Shown here in pieces: positions 6,122 to 13,126 of a DNA stretch of 23,295 nucleotides. The stretch covers positions 1 through 23,295 of the forward strand of contig CAMLNE010000016.1 in NCBI GenBank assembly GCA_946481265.1, written 5' to 3'. The notes under the pieces are model-generated. The model was not told the origin of the DNA. It saw only the letters and a program-made list of their open reading frames with translations, and did no database searches. The number at the start of each line of letters is the position of its first letter. Position 1 is the stretch's first letter. A program made the position numbers and the translations under genes. Source of the DNA: an uncultured Panacagrimonas sp. (GTDB lineage Bacteria; Pseudomonadota; Gammaproteobacteria; Nevskiales; Nevskiaceae).

Positions 6122-7897
6122 GTGAAAACCATCGAAACCCCGGTCCTGATCTGTGGTGGCGGCGGCGCCGGCCTGAGCCTGTCGATCTTCCTGTCCGCCC
6201 AGGGCGTCGAATCCCTCCTGGTCGAGCGCCATGCCGGCACCTCGCACCTGCCCAAGGCGCATTACCTGAACCAGCGCACGATGGAGATCCTGCGCGAGCA
6301 CGGCATCGCCGACACCGTGTACGCCAAGGGCACGCCTTTCGAGAATCTCGGCTGCGTGGTGTGGCTGACCTCGCTGGGTGGCGACGGCCCGCTCGACCGC
6401 AAGCAGATCTACAGGATGGATGCCTTCGGCGGCGGGCACCTGCAGGAGACCTATGACCGCGACAGTCCCACGCGCGTCGGCAACATGCCGCTGATCCGCT
6501 TCGAGCCGGTTCTGCGCGCCGCTGCGGAAAGCAGGCCGCTGGCCAAGGTCTGCTTTAGCCACGAGCTGCTGAGCTTCACCCAGGACGATCAGGGCGTGCG
6601 TTCGATCGTGAAGAACCTGGAGACGGGCGAGGAATTCGCGGTGCGCTCGCAGTACCTGGTCGGCGCCGACCGCGGCCGCACGGTCGGCCCGGCGCTGGGC
6701 ATCGAGCTGCAGGGCCCGACCAACCTGGTCGACATGGTCAGCACGCACTTCAGCGCCGACCTGTCGAAGCACATCGACGACGACGGCCCGCTGATCCGCT
6801 GGTTCATCAATCCCGAAGGCGGCGGCGGCTGGGGCAGCGGCGCGATGGTGGCGATGGGCCCGACCCACTTCGATCGCCACTCGGAGGAGTGGGTGTTCCA
6901 CTTCGCGTTCCGTCCGGGCGATCCGGACTTCAACGAGGACCTGATCGTGCCGCGCATCCGCCAGCTGCTGAAGCTGCCGGACCTGGACATCAAGGTGCAC
7001 AAGGTCAGCCACTGGATCGTCGAGTCGATCCTGGCCAGCAAGTATCGCGGCGGCCGCTGCGTGGTGATCGGCGATGCGGCGCATCGTCATCCGCCGACCA
7101 CGGGCCTGGGCCTGAACTCGGGCATCCAGGACGCCCACAACCTGGCCTGGAAACTGGCCGCGCTGCTGCGCGGGCAGGCGGGCGATGCGCTGCTCGATTC
7201 CTACGAGCAGGAGCGCCGCCCGGTGGCCCAGCGCAACACGCGCTGGGCGCTGTTCACGTTCATGAACCACTTTGTCACCGACGCCGGCTTCGGCCTGATC
7301 CCCGGTGCGCCGCCGGAGATGAACGCAGGCGCGTTCCAGACGCTGCTGTCCGATACCTTCGAAGGCGAATGGGCCCGCGCGCGCATGCACGAGGTGCTGA
7401 TGACCCAGCGCACGGAATTCTGCGCGCACGACCTCGAACTGGGCTTCGTCTACGAGGCCGGCGCGATCGTGCCGGACGGCACGCCGGCACCCCCGCGTGC
7501 ACCGATGGGCGACATCTACACGCCGACCACGCGACCCGGCCACCGCCTGCCGCATGCCTGGCTGAGCCGGGACGGCAAGCGTGTCTCCACCCACGACCTC
7601 TGCGGCCGCGGCCGTTTCGTGCTGCTCACCGGGCCGTGCGGCGCGGCCTGGAAGGAAGCCGCCGAAAGCGCGGCGCGAGACTGCGGCGTGAGCCTGGACG
7701 TCCATGCGATCGGCGCGACCGGTCAGGTGGCGGATACCGGGGGCCGCTGGGCCGGGCTGTGCCAGATCGAGGGTGACGGCGCCATCCTGGTCCGGCCCGA
7801 TGTGCACGTGGGCTGGCGCAGTGCGAAGCTGCCGGACGATCCGGCAGCCGCGCTTGGCGAGGCGCTGGCCCGCATCCTGGGCCGAGACAAGACCTGA
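6122..7897 (+). CDS. FAD-dependent aromatic monooxygenase, TfdB/MhpA type (copy 2, altered DG motif)
   Basis: A 591-residue paralogue of the preceding gene, sharing long identical stretches (for example PKAHYLNQRTMEILR, FSADLSK, GIQDAHNLAWKLA). The FAD Rossmann motif is G12-G-G14-G-A-G17, and the GD motif is VVIGDAAHRHPP with G317-D318. The DG motif reads VGADRGRT: the glycine after D183, present in copy 1, is arginine here (codon CGC). This motif contacts both FAD and the NAD(P)H path in the para-hydroxybenzoate hydroxylase family, so activity or coenzyme handling may differ. The start is GTG, 7-8 bases after an AAGGA ribosome site, 27 bases after copy 1. The C-terminal thioredoxin-like domain follows TTRPGHRLPHAWLS. 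It may act on a second hydroxylation step or pair with copy 1; both are inference. Confidence 0.9.
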   Translation: MKTIETPVLICGGGGAGLSLSIFLSAQGVESLLVERHAGTSHLPKAHYLNQRTMEILREHGIADTVYAKGTPFENLGCVVWLTSLGGDGPLDRKQIYRMDAFGGGHLQETYDRDSPTRVGNMPLIRFEPVLRAAAESRPLAKVCFSHELLSFTQDDQGVRSIVKNLETGEEFAVRSQYLVGADRGRTVGPALGIELQGPTNLVDMVSTHFSADLSKHIDDDGPLIRWFINPEGGGGWGSGAMVAMGPTHFDRHSEEWVFHFAFRPGDPDFNEDLIVPRIRQLLKLPDLDIKVHKVSHWIVESILASKYRGGRCVVIGDAAHRHPPTTGLGLNSGIQDAHNLAWKLAALLRGQAGDALLDSYEQERRPVAQRNTRWALFTFMNHFVTDAGFGLIPGAPPEMNAGAFQTLLSDTFEGEWARARMHEVLMTQRTEFCAHDLELGFVYEAGAIVPDGTPAPPRAPMGDIYTPTTRPGHRLPHAWLSRDGKRVSTHDLCGRGRFVLLTGPCGAAWKEAAESAARDCGVSLDVHAIGATGQVADTGGRWAGLCQIEGDGAILVRPDVHVGWRSAKLPDDPAAALGEALARILGRDKT

Positions 7898-8006
7898 GCG
7901 CGGGCGCAGGGCCGTCCGATCGCCGCGGCAGGATCGTGGGGATCCGGGCGGATCGGACACGCGACCTGCGCCGCCGCCATTTCCAGCACAACCCGAGGAG
8001 TACATC

Positions 8007-8417
8007 GTGAGCACCACCCGCGAGATCGCGCAGCGCTACATGGACCTGCTGTGCGCGCAACGATTTGCCGACGCCTTCGACCTGCTCGCGGACGACGCCA
8101 GCTACCGCATCATCGGCAACACGCCGCTGTCGGCGCCGATGAAGGGTCGCCAGGCGATCAAGGACACGCTGGTGGGCGCGCTGGGCAGCTTCCAGGAGCC
8201 GCTCGCGCTGACCTTGCAGGACATCATCGTCGAGGGCAGCCGCGCGGTGGCGCTGGCCGCCGGCAAGGCGATGGGCCCGACCGGGCTGCCCTACTCGCAG
8301 CCGCATTACGCGATGGTGCTGAGCATCGAGAACGATCGCATCCAGAGTGTGCTCGAGTTCATGGATACGGTCGCCGTCGAGACCGCGCTGCTCGGCAAGA
8401 AGCTGGTGCAGGTGTGA
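8007..8417 (+). CDS. SnoaL-like (NTF2 superfamily) polyketide-cyclase/ketosteroid-isomerase-type protein
   Basis: A 136-residue cone-fold protein. It begins STTREIAQRYMDLLCAQRFADAFDLLADDASYRIIG, the usual helix-plus-first-strand of SnoaL proteins, continues MKGRQAIKDTLVGALGSF, and ends with the sheet YAMVLSIENDRIQSVLEFMDTVAVETALLG. The start is taken as GTG at 8007 because GAGGAG ends 6 bases before it; the open frame upstream is not protein-like. It sits 109 bases after the second FAD monooxygenase, probably in the same transcript. It is a second SnoaL-like protein in the cluster and is not an obvious duplicate of the one at 925-1326. Known relatives include isomerases, epoxide hydrolases and non-catalytic partners, so the reaction is unassigned. 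Confidence 0.85.
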   Translation: MSTTREIAQRYMDLLCAQRFADAFDLLADDASYRIIGNTPLSAPMKGRQAIKDTLVGALGSFQEPLALTLQDIIVEGSRAVALAAGKAMGPTGLPYSQPHYAMVLSIENDRIQSVLEFMDTVAVETALLGKKLVQV

Positions 8418-8543
8418 CACGACACGGGGTGCGCAAGGCAAGTCCTGCACACCGCTTCCCTTGGCAACGGCACCTGCGCCGCGTGTCCTCCACTCTGTGC
8501 GACGTGCCGCATCGGACCGCGATGTCGTCCACGCCATGGCAGG

Positions 8544-9320
8544 ATGACCGCCTGGTCTTCCCCTGATCCGAAAGTGCCCAAGAAGCCCTTGCCGCCCCCG
8601 GCAGCATCCGCAGCGGAACGTCCCGTAACGAAAAAGAACGCACGCGGCCAGCGCCGCAGCCACGCCGCGCGCCTGACCTCGCGCTCGCATGCACCGCGGC
8701 CCGTCGCAACGGGGACGGCCAAGCGGCCACGTGGGGAGGAGGCGCGCGAGCGCATCCTGCACGCGGCGCTGGAATGCTTCGGCGCCTTCGGCTTCGAGGG
8801 CACGTCCACGCGCGCCGTGGCCGAGCGCGCAGGCCTGAGCCACCCGCTGCTGCTCTACCACTTCGAATCCAAGGAGCGGCTCTGGCAGAGCACCATGGAG
8901 GACGTGATCGGCCGTTACCAGCGCGAGCTCCACGCGCGCCTGGCCCAGGTCGAGGCAAGGGATGCCACCGCCGCCCTGCGCGCCTTCATCGAGAACTTCG
9001 TGGAGTTCTCCGCGCGTGTTCCGCAACTGCACCGGATCATGACGCAGGAAAGCACCCAGGGCAGCGGGCGCATCCACTGGGTGATCGAGGCCCACCTGCT
9101 GGATTCCTTCAGCCACGTCTGCGACCTGATCCGCCGCGGGCAGGCGGCCGGCACGGTACGCAAGGGCGAACCCGAGCGGCTGTACTACGCGGTGATCGGC
9201 CTGGGCGGAACCCTGTTTTCGGTCTCGACCGAATTTGGACTGCTCACCCGGCGCGATGTCTTTTCTACCCGCGAAGTACGCAAGACGATCCTGATGATCT
9301 TCGATTTCCTGTTCTGTTAG
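8544..9320 (+). CDS. TetR/AcrR family transcriptional regulator
   Basis: A 258-residue repressor-type protein. The TetR DNA-binding domain spans about residues 66-112: ARERILHAALECFGAFGFEG, then TSTRAVAERAGLSHPLLLYHF and SKERLW. The remainder is the helical ligand and dimerisation domain. An unusual feature is the N-terminal extension of about 60 residues, proline/alanine-rich then strongly basic (KKNARGQRRSHAARLTSRSH), before the HTH. No in-frame ATG or GTG nearer the HTH was found, so the extension is probably real. It follows the catabolic operon in the same direction after a 126-bp gap and is the best candidate to bind the inverted repeat at 2046-2064, with a pathway intermediate as inducer (inference). 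Confidence 0.93.
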   Translation: MTAWSSPDPKVPKKPLPPPAASAAERPVTKKNARGQRRSHAARLTSRSHAPRPVATGTAKRPRGEEARERILHAALECFGAFGFEGTSTRAVAERAGLSHPLLLYHFESKERLWQSTMEDVIGRYQRELHARLAQVEARDATAALRAFIENFVEFSARVPQLHRIMTQESTQGSGRIHWVIEAHLLDSFSHVCDLIRRGQAAGTVRKGEPERLYYAVIGLGGTLFSVSTEFGLLTRRDVFSTREVRKTILMIFDFLFC

Positions 9321-9383
9321 GCCGCTCGCGACGCTTCGCACAGGCTTCCAAGAAGTGTGCGGACGCAATCAGGGCCCGCACCT

Positions 9384-9447
9384 GGGCCGCAACGGAACCG
9401 GGCATGCGGAAGATGTCAATGCGGCCCGCGTCTTCCGGGTGCGGCCC
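9384..9447. other. Large imperfect inverted repeat between the TetR and HTH genes
   Basis: GGGCCGCA (9384-9391) pairs with TGCGGCCC (9440-9447), CGGAA (9393-9397) with TTCCG (9433-9437), and inside these GGGC (9400-9403) with GCCC (9424-9427). The result is a long branched-free hairpin of about 64 bases in a 171-bp gap. It starts 63 bases after the TetR stop and ends 45 bases before the next start. It has no U-tract. It could be a terminator for the TetR transcript or a leader structure of the HTH gene. Confidence 0.4.
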
Positions 9448-9491
9448 GGGGCCGTTATGGTGTCGGTCTCGCAAACCTCGTGGACATTCAA

Positions 9492-9947
9492 ATGCCCAAT
9501 ATCGGCGTAATGCTGAAAAGTGAAATTGCCCGCTTGTCGAAAAAGGCGGTCAAGGCCCACGTCCAGCCGCTGCAGGCGGCCTCGGCAGCGCAACGACGGC
9601 ACATCGCGGCGATGAAACGGCAGATCACGGCGCTGGAACGGGAAGTGGCCCAGCTTCGGCGCGACAAGACGCGCAACGCCGCGGCCGGCGCCCGGCAGGC
9701 CGAGACCGAGGGCGCGGATGCGCCGCCGCTGCGCTTCCAGGCGCGCGGCCTGCGATCGCTGCGAACGCGCCTGGGCCTGGGTGCCGAGGATTTCGGCCGC
9801 CTGATCGGCGTCAGCGGACAGTCGATCTACAACTGGGAAGCGGAGAAGACGACGCCGCGGCGCGCGCAGCTGGAGGCCTTGTCCGCCCTGCGCAGCATGG
9901 GCAAGCGCGAAGCCACGCGCCGCCTCGAGGAACAGAAGGGCGCCTGA
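9492..9947 (+). CDS. XRE-type helix-turn-helix protein with N-terminal coiled coil
   Basis: A 151-residue protein in two parts. Residues 1-60 begin MPNIGVMLKSEIARLSKKAV and are predicted helical with heptad-like spacing (KRQITALEREVAQLRRD), suggesting a coiled-coil oligomerisation segment. Residues 84-130 are an XRE/Cro-like HTH: GLRSLRTRLGLGAEDFGRLI, then GVSGQSIYNWEAEKTTPRRAQ, followed by LEALSALRSMGKREA. The chosen ATG starts the MPNIG sequence I recognise as the conserved beginning of a small uncharacterised family in betaproteobacteria and gammaproteobacteria; the longer upstream frame is arginine-rich and covers the hairpin at 9384-9447. Target genes are unknown. Both gene and context suggest a DNA-binding regulator or nucleoid-associated protein. 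Confidence 0.85.
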   Translation: MPNIGVMLKSEIARLSKKAVKAHVQPLQAASAAQRRHIAAMKRQITALEREVAQLRRDKTRNAAAGARQAETEGADAPPLRFQARGLRSLRTRLGLGAEDFGRLIGVSGQSIYNWEAEKTTPRRAQLEALSALRSMGKREATRRLEEQKGA

Positions 9948-10096
9948 GCGCTGCCAGCGGGCGGCGACGGCGGGCGCCCCGGGAACGCAAATGGCTGGGA
10001 TCAGCGCGCAGTATCGCAATCGGACCCCGCCATGCAGCCTCCTGTCCTCTTCGCCGCCATCGCGGCGTCCCGCCCTTCCCGCCGCGCGGTGTCGCG

Positions 10097-10540
10097 ATGA
10101 GCCTTCGTCTCGATCCGCCGCAGTCGACGGAGCACTGGCGCATCACGCACTTTGCCCTGCGACTGCTCGACGGCCAGCACGCGGAGCTGCGCGTCTACGC
10201 CACGGCGCCCCGCCGCGAAGAGGATCCGCTGGCACAGGAGCACTGCTGCTTCGGCCTGGACCCGCCGGTGCTCGCGAACGGCTCCGAGGACCTGGCCGAT
10301 ACGGCGTTCGAGCCGGCCGCCCTGCCCGGCGCGCCCGACGACGAGGAGCCGGTGTCGTGGACCGCGGTGGTCCCGCTCGAAGCGCTGCCGCGGGAAACCC
10401 GCGAGGCGCTGCGCAGGACGCCGGCCCTCTACGAGTGCGAGCAGTTCGACCTGGGCGCAGGCGCCGAACTCGAACGGCTGCTGGAGGCGCTGGGCGCCAT
10501 GGCCTGGACGCCCGAGGCGCTGTCCGGCGCGGTGCACTGA
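10097..10540 (+). CDS. Hypothetical protein
   Basis: A 147-residue acidic protein not recognised as a known family. The frame shows strong G/C third-position bias from the first codons, which supports coding. The sequence has alternating strand-like segments near the start (HWRITHFALRLLDGQHAELRVYATAP) and an acidic middle (PGAPDDEEPVSWTAV), and ends with a helix (LERLLEALGAMAWTPEAL). No signal peptide, membrane segment or cysteine motif stands out. No clear ribosome site precedes the ATG, so the exact start is less certain. It stands alone, 149 bases after the HTH gene and convergent with the MscS gene. Function unknown. Confidence 0.6.
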   Translation: MSLRLDPPQSTEHWRITHFALRLLDGQHAELRVYATAPRREEDPLAQEHCCFGLDPPVLANGSEDLADTAFEPAALPGAPDDEEPVSWTAVVPLEALPRETREALRRTPALYECEQFDLGAGAELERLLEALGAMAWTPEALSGAVH

Positions 10541-10548
10541 CCCGCGCC

Positions 10549-10605
10549 CGGCATCGATACCGGTGGCGGGTCCGTCCGCGTGCGGACGACCCCGCCACGA
10601 TGCCG
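10549..10605. terminator. Long hairpin between convergent genes, probable bidirectional terminator
   Basis: The outer stem CGGCATC (10549-10555) pairs with GATGCCG (10599-10605). After a left-hand bulge, GTGGCGGG (10563-10570) pairs with CCCGCCAC (10591-10598), and CGTCCGC (10573-10579) with GCGGACG (10582-10588). It fills the 67-bp gap between the stop of the hypothetical gene (10540) and the stop of the MscS gene (10608). There is no U-run, but the position and stability fit a shared terminator. Confidence 0.65.
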
Positions 10606-10607
10606 TC

Positions 10608-11792
10608 TCAGGAAGCGAGCCGTCCCGGACCCGCCGGAGCGGCGCCGTCCCCGTTCGCCGACGCGCGTCCGCCGGTCACCGCCTGAGCTTCGCCGGCACG
10701 ATCCGCTGCCTCGCCCACGCCGGGCGCAACCTGTACCGGCGCATCGAACTTCAGCATGCGGATCGGGTGGGCAAAGACCACGCCGCGTGCGTTCAGCTCC
10801 TTCATCAGCCCCAGGTTGATCTCCTGCTGGCAGTCCATGTAGAAGCCGTAGTCCGGGCTCTTGACCCAGTACGCGACCTCGAAATCCAGCGAGGAGTCGC
10901 CGAACTTGAAGAAGTGCGCGCGCTCGAGCCGCATGTCCGCATGGTTGCCGATCATGTCGCGCAGGTACTGGGCGATGCCCTCGAGCTGCTCCGGGGGCGT
11001 CGCGTAGCTGACGCCGAAGGTGAACACCGCGCGCCGGTCCACCATGCGCTTGTAGTTGCGCACGCGGGCCTTGAGCAGGTCGTTGTTGGAAAAGATGATC
11101 AGCTCGCCGCCGAGGCTGCGCACGTGGGTGGTCTTGAGCCCGATGTGCTGCACGGTGCCCAGGTAGTCGTCGACGATGATGAAGTCGCCCACCACGAAGG
11201 GACGGTCGACGATGATCGACACGCTGGCCAGCACGTCGCCCAGGACGTTCTGCACGGCCAGCGCCACCGCGATACCGCCGATGCCCAGGCCCGCCACCAT
11301 CGCGGTGACATCGATGCCGAGGTTGTCCAGTGTCAGCAGCAGCAGCATCGACCACATCACCACATGGGCGGCATATCCCATTGCACGGATCGCCGTGGCC
11401 GAGCCGGCGTCGCGCTGGGTCGCCCGCGCCTGGTAGCGCGCGAACGCGTTGTTCAGCACCGCGCCAAGCCAGCGCCCGACCTGCACGAACGCCGCGACGA
11501 TCACGATGCCGCGCAGGGTCTTCTCGACGCCCGCACCGAGATCCAGGTAGTGGCTGGCGATGTAGATGCTGATCAGCAGCACCAGACCGGCGTGGGTGCG
11601 ATCGATCACCCGCACGGCGAGGTCGTCGAGACCCGACTGCGTGTGCGCCGTCAGCGGCGCCACGCGCCGCGCGATCACGCGTTTGACTAGGGACACCGTG
11701 AGATTGACGGCGATCAGGATGCCCAGGCAGATCAGCCAGTCGATGACGGGATTGGACAGCAAGGGGTACTGCAGGAACGATTCAATCGACAT
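10608..11792 (-). CDS. Mechanosensitive ion channel family protein (MscS type)
   Basis: A 394-residue inner-membrane channel that opens under membrane tension during hypo-osmotic shock. Four hydrophobic segments precede the pore: about 17-35, 68-85, 93-113 and 138-160. The pore helix and beta domain follow the MscS pattern: GLGIGGIAVALAVQNVLGDV, then VDRPFVVGDFIIVDDYLGTV and LGGELIIFSNNDLLKARVRN. The C-terminal alpha/beta cage extends to about 345, and the last 50 residues are a low-complexity Ala/Gly/Pro tail. The size fits the YbdG/YnaI-like group rather than the 286-residue E. coli MscS. It is transcribed leftward, 127 bases after the DUF4142 gene, with a terminator-like hairpin in between, so probably on its own promoter. 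Confidence 0.95.
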   Translation of the reverse strand: MSIESFLQYPLLSNPVIDWLICLGILIAVNLTVSLVKRVIARRVAPLTAHTQSGLDDLAVRVIDRTHAGLVLLISIYIASHYLDLGAGVEKTLRGIVIVAAFVQVGRWLGAVLNNAFARYQARATQRDAGSATAIRAMGYAAHVVMWSMLLLLTLDNLGIDVTAMVAGLGIGGIAVALAVQNVLGDVLASVSIIVDRPFVVGDFIIVDDYLGTVQHIGLKTTHVRSLGGELIIFSNNDLLKARVRNYKRMVDRRAVFTFGVSYATPPEQLEGIAQYLRDMIGNHADMRLERAHFFKFGDSSLDFEVAYWVKSPDYGFYMDCQQEINLGLMKELNARGVVFAHPIRMLKFDAPVQVAPGVGEAADRAGEAQAVTGGRASANGDGAAPAGPGRLAS

Positions 11793-11876
11793 TCGGGTCC
11801 TCGGGGTGGTGGGTTCCAGTTTTCAGGGTGTCGGCCGCCGGACCGCAGGAAATGCACGGCAGGCGCGGGCGACCAG

Positions 11877-11904
11877 GGGGTGCGCACGCCGTGCGCGACA
11901 CCCC
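11877..11904 (-). terminator. Hairpin downstream of the DUF4142 gene
   Basis: On the plus strand GGGGT (11877-11881) pairs with ACCCC (11900-11904) and GCGCAC (11882-11887) with GTGCGC (11891-11896), with a 3-base bulge and a 3-base loop. It begins 16 bases after the DUF4142 stop in the direction of transcription. There is no U-tract, as is common in GC-rich genomes. Confidence 0.5.
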
Positions 11905-11919
11905 TTCCGATCGACCACC

Positions 11920-12465
11920 CTAACGCGCCGCGGCTTTCAGTTTCCCGGCTTCGTTGCCGTGCATCTGCAGCTTCGGGAGCAGGGACTCCGCGAACGCGCG
12001 GACATCCGGATCGGGCGACATTTTCGCCGACTGCCCGAACAGTGCCACCACTTCCTCGTGCGCCATCACCATCTTGCGGCGGTAGTCATCGTCGAAGGCC
12101 GCGGCCTGTTCCTCCTCCTTGAGTCCATCGAGCATCACCTGGTGGTGCTTGAGCAACTGCGTGGGCAGCTCGACGCCCTTGCTCACCGCGAGCTTCGTCA
12201 GCTTCCTGTCAGCCTTGCGGTGATCCTCGAGCATCATCTCCGCGTAGGTCTTGACCTTCGCATCCTCCGAGCGTTCGATGGCCAGCTCCGCGGCTTCGAT
12301 CTGGAACCGGTTGGCGGATGCCGCGGACTGGTAGAAGTCCGCCGGATCGCGCGAGGGTGCCGCTTCCAGCGCCCCGGCTGCCTCAGCCGGTCCGGCTGCA
12401 GCGACCATAGGCACCGAGAGCAGCATAGCGGCGGCCAGCCATCCGCCCAGGAGCAAGGCTTTCAT
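11920..12465 (-). CDS. DUF4142 domain-containing exported protein
   Basis: A 181-residue protein with a classical signal peptide: MK, a hydrophobic stretch (LLLGGWLAAAMLLSVPMV) and a likely cleavage after AAA at about residue 24. The mature part is an all-helical ferritin-like DUF4142 domain from about 43 to 178. Typical segments are DFYQSAASANRFQIEAAELA, KVKTYAEMMLEDHRKADRKL and RRKMVMAHEEVVALFGQSA. Such proteins are periplasmic and often stress-linked, but no enzymatic function is established. The start is supported by GGAG 7 bases upstream. It is divergent from the hypothetical gene at 12570 across a 104-bp gap. Confidence 0.92.
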   Translation of the reverse strand: MKALLLGGWLAAAMLLSVPMVAAAGPAEAAGALEAAPSRDPADFYQSAASANRFQIEAAELAIERSEDAKVKTYAEMMLEDHRKADRKLTKLAVSKGVELPTQLLKHHQVMLDGLKEEEQAAAFDDDYRRKMVMAHEEVVALFGQSAKMSPDPDVRAFAESLLPKLQMHGNEAGKLKAAAR

Positions 12466-12569
12466 CGCGATCTCCGATTGAAACCGATCCCCCCACGCGC
12501 ATGTGCCGTGCCCGTCCGGGAACGTGCCTTGCGCCTGACGTGACCGATTCCATCGTCGGAGCAGAACCC

Positions 12570-13025
12570 ATGGAACCCGTACACGAACAGAAGGATGCCA
12601 ACCGGTTCATGGAAGGCGGCGCCTTCTATCCCACCGGACACGTCATCGCCGCCTTCGAATCCGCGGAGGATGCGAAGAAGGCGCAGGCGGAGCTCGTGCA
12701 TGACCATTGTCCGGAGGATCACGTCGTGTATGTCGACGCCGCGTCGATGGCCCGGGAGGCGGAGGAGAATCTCCAACACGTCAGCTTCCTGTCCGCCGGG
12801 GCCAGCCTGCCGGCCCGCGAAAAGCAGCTCGAACTGGCCCGGCAGGGCTGCCACTTCCTGATGATCTTCGCCCCGGACGCGGAGGACGAACGGCGCGTGA
12901 TGGAACTGCTCGGTGGCCATGCCGTGCGATACGCCGTGAAATATCACCGTCTGATCATCGAGAACCTGGTCAAGGACATCCGCTCGACCGCCAGCGAGCA
13001 GAAGGAGGCGGCGCGCACCCCCTGA
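12570..13025 (+). CDS. Hypothetical protein, possibly stress-related
   Basis: A 151-residue soluble protein. The ATG is chosen because GGAG lies 8 bases upstream and the longer frame upstream is not protein-like. A beta-alpha-beta start (GHVIAAFESAEDAKKAQAEL) is followed by DHVVYVDAASMAREAEEN, and a second alternating section (CHFLMIFAPDAEDERRVMEL, then HAVRYAVKYHRLIIENLV). This two-module pattern resembles general-stress proteins with a small alpha/beta domain, but I do not recognise a named family. It is divergent from the DUF4142 gene and about 100 bases ahead of a methyltransferase gene in the same direction. Function unknown. Confidence 0.75.
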   Translation: MEPVHEQKDANRFMEGGAFYPTGHVIAAFESAEDAKKAQAELVHDHCPEDHVVYVDAASMAREAEENLQHVSFLSAGASLPAREKQLELARQGCHFLMIFAPDAEDERRVMELLGGHAVRYAVKYHRLIIENLVKDIRSTASEQKEAARTP

Positions 13026-13126
13026 TCCCGCAATTTGCAGAAAGCTGGAGCGCGCGCCATGCAGGTTGCGCGGCCCGGGCACGCCGCTTGCCCTTTGCGG
13101 CGGCCCCTCTCTTCGAGGATTCTCCC

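Noticed and set aside
4085..8017. A 1310-codon open frame on the minus strand opposite the two FAD monooxygenases
   Set aside because: It is antisense to two well-supported flavoprotein genes; the translation is arginine/alanine/valine/histidine-rich with no recognisable domain, as expected from the shadow frame of GC-rich genes.
8428..8453. Imperfect 8-bp hairpin (ggtgcgca / tgcacacc) after the second SnoaL gene, considered as operon terminator
   Set aside because: It has one mismatch, a 10-base loop and no U-tract, so it is too weak to call.
12519..12543. GGAAC-N15-CGTGA, resembling an ECF or EcfG-type stress promoter before the gene at 12570
   Set aside because: The spacing is a base short and the -10 element is weak; in GC-rich DNA such a match is likely by chance. 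A promoter map would be needed.
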